From JALOAR01 sp041649615 (GTDB taxonomy: Bacteria > Patescibacteriota > Minisyncoccia > UBA6257 > Colwellbacteraceae): a stretch of 13,794 bases of DNA. Of this stretch, positions 11,536 to 13,794 are shown in pieces. Positions within the stretch are counted from its first letter, which is position 1. Each line of letters opens with the position of its first letter. Below the pieces are notes generated by a model. The model saw only the letters and a list, made by a program, of their open reading frames with translations. It searched no databases and had not been told where the DNA came from. The translations under genes and the position numbers were made by a program. The DNA lies in NCBI GenBank assembly GCA_041649615.1, contig JBAZMT010000021.1, forward strand, positions 1 through 13,794. Reading direction: 5' to 3'.

Positions 11536-11693
11536 CCCTCGACGAACGCATCGCTAGGGCGCTGGGTTGGACCGTGGGAGAGGTCCAGGGCTTCAGCCTC
11601 CAGTCCCTCCGGGAGCTAGTGAGGTCCGTGGACCCCAAGCTCGCTGAGGAGATCAGCCGGGTCGTGCGGTCAGGACCGCTTACCCTTCGGTAG
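11529..11693 (+). CDS. Unknown small helical protein, 54 aa
   Basis: Unrecognised. It begins MLTLDERIARALGWTVGEVQ, and the helix-turn-helix-like run RIARALGWTVGEVQGFSLQSL is suggestive of a small DNA-binding or interaction fold, but too short to assign. The ATG overlaps the end of the preceding gene by 7 nt. Last gene of the 10593-11693 group; a class 2 promoter starts a new unit 23 bp later. Confidence 0.6.
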   Translation: MLTLDERIARALGWTVGEVQGFSLQSLRELVRSVDPKLAEEISRVVRSGPLTLR

Positions 11694-11715
11694 TGCTTCT
11701 CCCTGTGGGCCCCCT

Positions 11716-11731
11716 GGTGTAGGCTTCCTCC
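11716..11731 (+). promoter_or_regulatory. Class 2 leaderless promoter
   Basis: GGTGTA, 10 nt, GTG at 11732; -10 TAGGCT, a good match for TANNNT, ends 6 nt before the start codon. Confidence 0.6.
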
Positions 11732-12262
11732 GTGGCCCGCCTACCCCCGCTGGACGAAGCTACGATCCACGCCCGAGCCCGGGCTCTGAATACTCTGAGT
11801 GCCGCCCAGCATCACCTGAAGCACCTGGCTCAGTTCCGGGAAACCTGCGAGGACGTACAACGCGTCCTCCACTGCCTACCCCCCGTCGAACGAGTCCGGC
11901 TTGAAATGGCCTTCCTCGACCTCAAACGCTTCTTCAGCTCCCTGGAAGCTCTCGACGCGTCCCTGGACTACGCCCTCTCCGGGGTGGCTATGAATGATCC
12001 CCAGAAGTCCCAGTGGGATCACTTGCTGGAAGACCCCTGGAATAGTTATGCCCTTCTGCCCTCGTTGTGGCCAAAACTATCTGGGGGATGGCAGGCTCTA
12101 CTATCCGGGGGGCAGCAAGCTCTGCCCCTCCTGTACCCAAAACGTCGAAGAGGAAGCCACCATCCACCGCACTATCGATACCCGCCGCAATCAATGGGAA
12201 TGGCTCCTAGAAGACCCTCCAGAGCCCGCCCCGGGCACACCCCCGGATGCCCAGGCCCTTGA
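11732..12262 (+). CDS. Helical protein with SQWDHLL tag; probable frameshift after the tag
   Basis: Function unknown. Residues 1-86 are helical (AAQHHLKHLAQFRETCEDVQ; ERVRLEMAFLDLKRFFSSLE) and residues 92-100 are KSQWDHLLE, the shared tag. The GTG at 11732 is fixed by the class 2 promoter. In the sequence as given the frame continues 76 codons past the tag to 12262, across the next gene, in a Pro/Arg-rich run typical of wrong-frame reading. One extra C in the CCCC run at 12034-12037 would end the protein in LLEDPLE at the TAG at 12043-12045, 2 nt before the next ATG. I think the true product is about 104 aa. Confidence 0.65.
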   Translation: MARLPPLDEATIHARARALNTLSAAQHHLKHLAQFRETCEDVQRVLHCLPPVERVRLEMAFLDLKRFFSSLEALDASLDYALSGVAMNDPQKSQWDHLLEDPWNSYALLPSLWPKLSGGWQALLSGGQQALPLLYPKRRRGSHHPPHYRYPPQSMGMAPRRPSRARPGHTPGCPGP

Positions 12263-12443
12263 AGCCGCCAAGCCCCCTGAGGGGCGTAGAAGCCAGTGGC
12301 AGCACCTCCTCGATGATACCCCACCTGACCCCCTGGTGATCGTGTATGATATAGGGGAATGTATCAGTACCGATCCCTTCGGCACGAGTATTACCTATCC
12401 CTTCTACGGCACGAGTATTACCGATCTCATCTTCGTCAGGTAA
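12048..12443 (+). CDS. Zinc-ribbon protein with two QW tags, 131 aa as read
   Basis: Function unknown. An N-terminal zinc ribbon (C4, C7, C26, C29; MPFCPRCGQNY) is followed by two tags: RRNQWEWLLED at residues 46-56 and RRSQWQHLLDD at 80-90, joined by a Pro/Ala linker. After the second tag the frame runs on for about 40 residues containing a repeated FGTSIT/YGTSIT caused by a DNA direct repeat. One extra C in the CCCC run at 12319-12322 would stop the protein three residues after the tag, as in other tagged genes. The ATG lies 2 nt after the TAG that probably ends the preceding gene. Confidence 0.7.
   Translation: MPFCPRCGQNYLGDGRLYYPGGSKLCPSCTQNVEEEATIHRTIDTRRNQWEWLLEDPPEPAPGTPPDAQALEAAKPPEGRRSQWQHLLDDTPPDPLVIVYDIGECISTDPFGTSITYPFYGTSITDLIFVR
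12380..12422 (+). repeat. Direct repeat CGGCACGAGTATTACC
   Basis: Two perfect 16-bp copies at 12380-12395 and 12407-12422, 27 bp apart, with a degenerate relative at about 12362. They may be regulatory sites if the preceding gene really ends near 12328. Confidence 0.65.
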
Positions 12444-12457
12444 CTATCTCAGGAGCG

Positions 12458-12581
12458 TCCCTGGTATACCTAGAACCAGACCCCCGATTCCTGGTACACG
12501 GAACGCCCACCGCCACACCTAGGTACCTGGAACTAGACGGCCCCTTCCTGGTATGCGGAATCACCCGGCCACAACCAGGTA
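12458..12581. repeat. Cluster of TTCC[AT]GGTA sites
   Basis: TTCCTGGTA at 12488-12496 and 12545-12553, the reverse orientation TACCTGGAA at 12524-12532, and variants at 12458-12466 and 12573-12581. Two sites are followed after 2-3 nt by GGAA, completing loose palindromes. The cluster ends 20 bp before the class 2 promoter of the 12618 gene. Confidence 0.65.
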
Positions 12582-12601
12582 AGGCGAAACTCCGCCGAAC
12601 C

Positions 12602-12617
12602 GGTGTAGACTATCCCC
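12602..12617 (+). promoter_or_regulatory. Class 2 leaderless promoter
   Basis: GGTGTA, 10 nt, GTG at 12618; -10 TAGACT ends 6 nt before the start codon. Confidence 0.6.
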
Positions 12618-12821
12618 GTGGCTACCTGCAACGACTGTGGCTTAGAGCACTCCTCCCGGGACCCCCTCTGCTCCGCCTGCACCGTGCGAAGGGTCATGTT
12701 CCCAGCAGAGCCTTCCCAGGGCGACCACACCCCTACGCTGACCAGGGAGGTGCTGCCCTCGGCCCCCCGCCGGGACCAGTGGCAACACCTCCTGGACGGC
12801 TCAGACGACCCCGAGGAGTGA
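12618..12821 (+). CDS. Zinc-ribbon protein with C-terminal RDQWQHLL tag, 67 aa
   Basis: Function unknown. The smallest member of the zinc-ribbon-plus-tag set: C4, C7, C18 and C21 form a compact zinc knuckle (ATCNDCGLEHSSRDPLCSAC), a short linker follows, and residues 52-67 are RDQWQHLLDGSDDPEE. There is almost nothing between the two modules, so the protein may act as a simple adaptor between a zinc-ribbon ligand and the tag's partner. GTG start set by the class 2 promoter; the TTCC[AT]GGTA cluster just upstream suggests repressor control. Confidence 0.8.
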   Translation: MATCNDCGLEHSSRDPLCSACTVRRVMFPAEPSQGDHTPTLTREVLPSAPRRDQWQHLLDGSDDPEE

Positions 12822-12910
12822 CAAACCCCCAGGATGAGGCCCCCGACCCCCGCCAGGCGCCGTAGGCGCTCGGCTCGGTCCTGGGCTCCAGACCCCCTGT
12901 CACTTTTTGC

Positions 12911-12940
12911 TTGACGGGCCCGTGCCCCTTGGACTAGGCT
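12911..12940 (+). promoter_or_regulatory. Promoter TTGACG - 18 nt - TAGGCT
   Basis: The best housekeeping-type promoter in the window, with both boxes near consensus. It is followed by GGCTCC and GTC, where other genes here would have GTG, so it leads into no obvious leaderless gene and may drive an RNA. Confidence 0.55.
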
Positions 12941-13411
12941 GGCTCCGTCAGGCTTCCCATGGGCAGCATGACCCCCTCGGAGAGGCCCTCCGCGGGGCCG
13001 TTGACGGCCAGGCGCTCGGGCCAGTCCCCCTTCCCCACTTGGGGTAAACAGACCTAGGAGGCCACAAGTTGCAGGGAAAGCCCTTACCGCTTTACCTCGC
13101 TGCTCACCGGCACCCCATCAGGCCAACCTGAAGTGGTCAAGCCCAGCCCCGGAGGGGCCCGGCAAGACAATCTAAGCCCTCCCGGCCCTCTGGTTCCCGC
13201 CCCTCGTGGACTAAGGCAGTAGGTGTCCTACATTCTGGACAAGTCAACCAGGATGTAGCCCTCGTACCAGGCCGGACCCCAGAACCCGACGGCTGCGAAG
13301 CTTCCAGCCCCGGGGCGATGACGCGTGAGCTGAGTGGGGGCACTGAGGGCGGGGGCGGTGGAGTGCCGGGCGCCGCAGGCGCAGGGCCTTCCTTGCCCTG
13401 GCCATAGTGTG

Positions 13412-13427
13412 GGGTCATATATGGTCA
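13412..13427. promoter_or_regulatory. Imperfect operator GGGTCATATATGGTCA
   Basis: Matches the perfect palindrome at 13482-13497 in 13 of 16 positions, 70 bp away. Confidence 0.55.
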
Positions 13428-13438
13428 ATCCCTGGGCC

Positions 13439-13461
13439 GGCCGGGTATTTATGACCCGGCC
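13439..13461. repeat. Hairpin GGCCGGGT - 7 nt - ACCCGGCC
   Basis: Perfect 8-bp arms around ATTTATG, placed about midway between the two TATATGGTCA operators. Confidence 0.6.
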
Positions 13462-13481
13462 CATCGGCCTGGGTTGAACGG

Positions 13482-13497
13482 TGACCATATATGGTCA
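13482..13497. promoter_or_regulatory. Perfect palindrome TGACCATATATGGTCA
   Basis: Sixteen-bp perfect palindrome with an AT-rich centre, the form of a dimeric repressor site. Confidence 0.7.
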
Positions 13498-13574
13498 TTC
13501 TTCCGGTCAGCCGGTCTGCGTTTGAGTATCGAGGTAGATCCATGAAGTGATAGGGGAATCAAAGGAGGGTGATA

Positions 13575-13646
13575 ATGTTGTCGGGGTTTGTGGGTATGGT
13601 CATTAGGGGAGGGCCCCTGAGGGGCGTACAGGGGCGAGGGCCCTGA
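13575..13646 (+). CDS. 23-aa peptide with near-perfect ribosome-binding site
   Basis: AAAGGAGGGTGATA precedes the ATG, almost the full complement of the 16S rRNA 3' end and the strongest ribosome-binding site in the window. The frame (MLSGFVGMVIRGGPLRGVQG and on) ends at 13646. It may be a leader peptide or regulatory uORF; the product is unrecognised. Confidence 0.35.
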   Translation: MLSGFVGMVIRGGPLRGVQGRGP

Positions 13647-13750
13647 CGGGCCGGAGCCGGTGTATGCCCTGAGCCTTCAGTTGTCCCTTCGCCCTGGTCC
13701 CATGCCCTGGTCCCCTTGCTTTTGGTGCACACGGGCCATTGAAGGCGTCT

Positions 13751-13792
13751 GGTGCCTTGGTGAGGGGGTTTGGTGTAGGGTGCCTTGGTGAG
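13751..13792 (+). repeat. Direct repeat GGTGCCTTGGTGAG
   Basis: Two identical 14-bp copies, 28 bp apart (13751-13764 and 13779-13792). The second overlaps the class 2 promoter and start codon. Confidence 0.6.
13772..13787 (+). promoter_or_regulatory. Class 2 leaderless promoter at the window edge
   Basis: GGTGTA, 10 nt, GTG at 13788; -10 TAGGGT ends 6 nt before the start codon. Confidence 0.5.
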
Positions 13793-13794
13793 CG
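13788..13794 (+). CDS. Start of a truncated gene
   Basis: Only GTG AGC G is present. It is proposed solely because the class 2 promoter geometry points to it. Confidence 0.3.

Larger units (their letters stand above)
12822..13794. other. Mostly gene-free right-hand region
   Basis: No convincing protein gene longer than about 25 codons is seen. It contains a consensus-like promoter (12911-12940), GC-rich hairpin-forming sequence with no recognised RNA family, two palindromic operators with a hairpin between them (13412-13497), a 23-codon frame with a strong ribosome-binding site (13575), and a gene start at the edge (13788). It could hold a structured RNA, an origin or a control region. Confidence 0.5.

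Noticed and set aside
13137..13418. Minus-strand frame with a TCPECR motif, 93 aa
   Set aside because: Mostly Pro/Gly/Arg low complexity, no promoter or ribosome-binding site of the local kinds, and it overlaps another open frame on the same strand; a single Cys pair is weak evidence.
13228..13488. Minus-strand frame ending WYEGYILVDLSRM, 86 aa
   Set aside because: Its start lies inside the perfect TGACCATATATGGTCA palindrome and the composition is typical of wrong-frame GC-rich sequence; not enough to call a gene.
1..13794. tRNA genes
   Set aside because: GTTCGA-like T-loop matches (for example near 2316, 6259 and 7578) lie inside protein genes and lack the flanking stems.

Overview
The window is GC-rich DNA packed with very small genes (most encode 35-150 aa). 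They sit in short, often stop/start-overlapping operons on both strands. Nearly all products are unrecognised or resemble phage/plasmid hypotheticals. There is one recognisable transposon (an IS200/IS605-group tnpB element) and no ribosomal RNA, tRNA, metabolic, capsid, terminase or replication gene. This is the texture of an accessory replicon: a large phage or plasmid of a high-GC bacterium that uses leaderless mRNAs with TANNNT-like -10 boxes, as in Deinococcota or Actinobacteria. The host cannot be fixed from the sequence.

Layout. 1-1111 (minus): a partial gene start, a zinc-ribbon/HTH protein and a helical tagged protein. 1112-1738: gene-free, with a phased repeat array and a large inverted repeat. 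1739-3294 (plus): a small protein, then two two-gene operons. 3295-3633: gene-free array of CGTATG / AAACCATTC repeats. 3634-3942 (plus): protein with an N-terminal tag. 3944-5268 (minus): a leader-peptide operon and two further small genes. 5361-5780 (plus): a protein with a histone-H1-like lysine-rich tail. 5934-7252: tnpB element (minus) lying between a promoter and its probable gene. 7253-12821 (plus): an L7/L12-like protein, a winged-helix/acidic protein, a tagged operon, several small operons and more tagged zinc-ribbon genes. 12822-13794: almost gene-free, with a strong promoter, palindromic operators and a gene start at the edge.

Two promoter classes organise the genes. Class 1 occurs seven times on both strands with invariant geometry: GTTACT, exactly 16 nt, TAGTAR, exactly 4 nt, ATG. 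Class 2 is GGTGTA followed after 9-10 nt by ATG or GTG (eight copies) and looks like a leaderless housekeeping-type promoter.

The most striking signal is a short peptide, R/K-x-Q-W-[QDE]-[HW]-L-[LQ], found nine times in eight otherwise different small proteins. It is nearly always at the C-terminus behind a zinc ribbon or a helical domain, and once at the N-terminus. All tagged genes are read from class 2 or housekeeping-like promoters, none from class 1. I infer a docking or targeting tag that brings a set of client proteins to one shared partner, a system I do not recognise from any described family.
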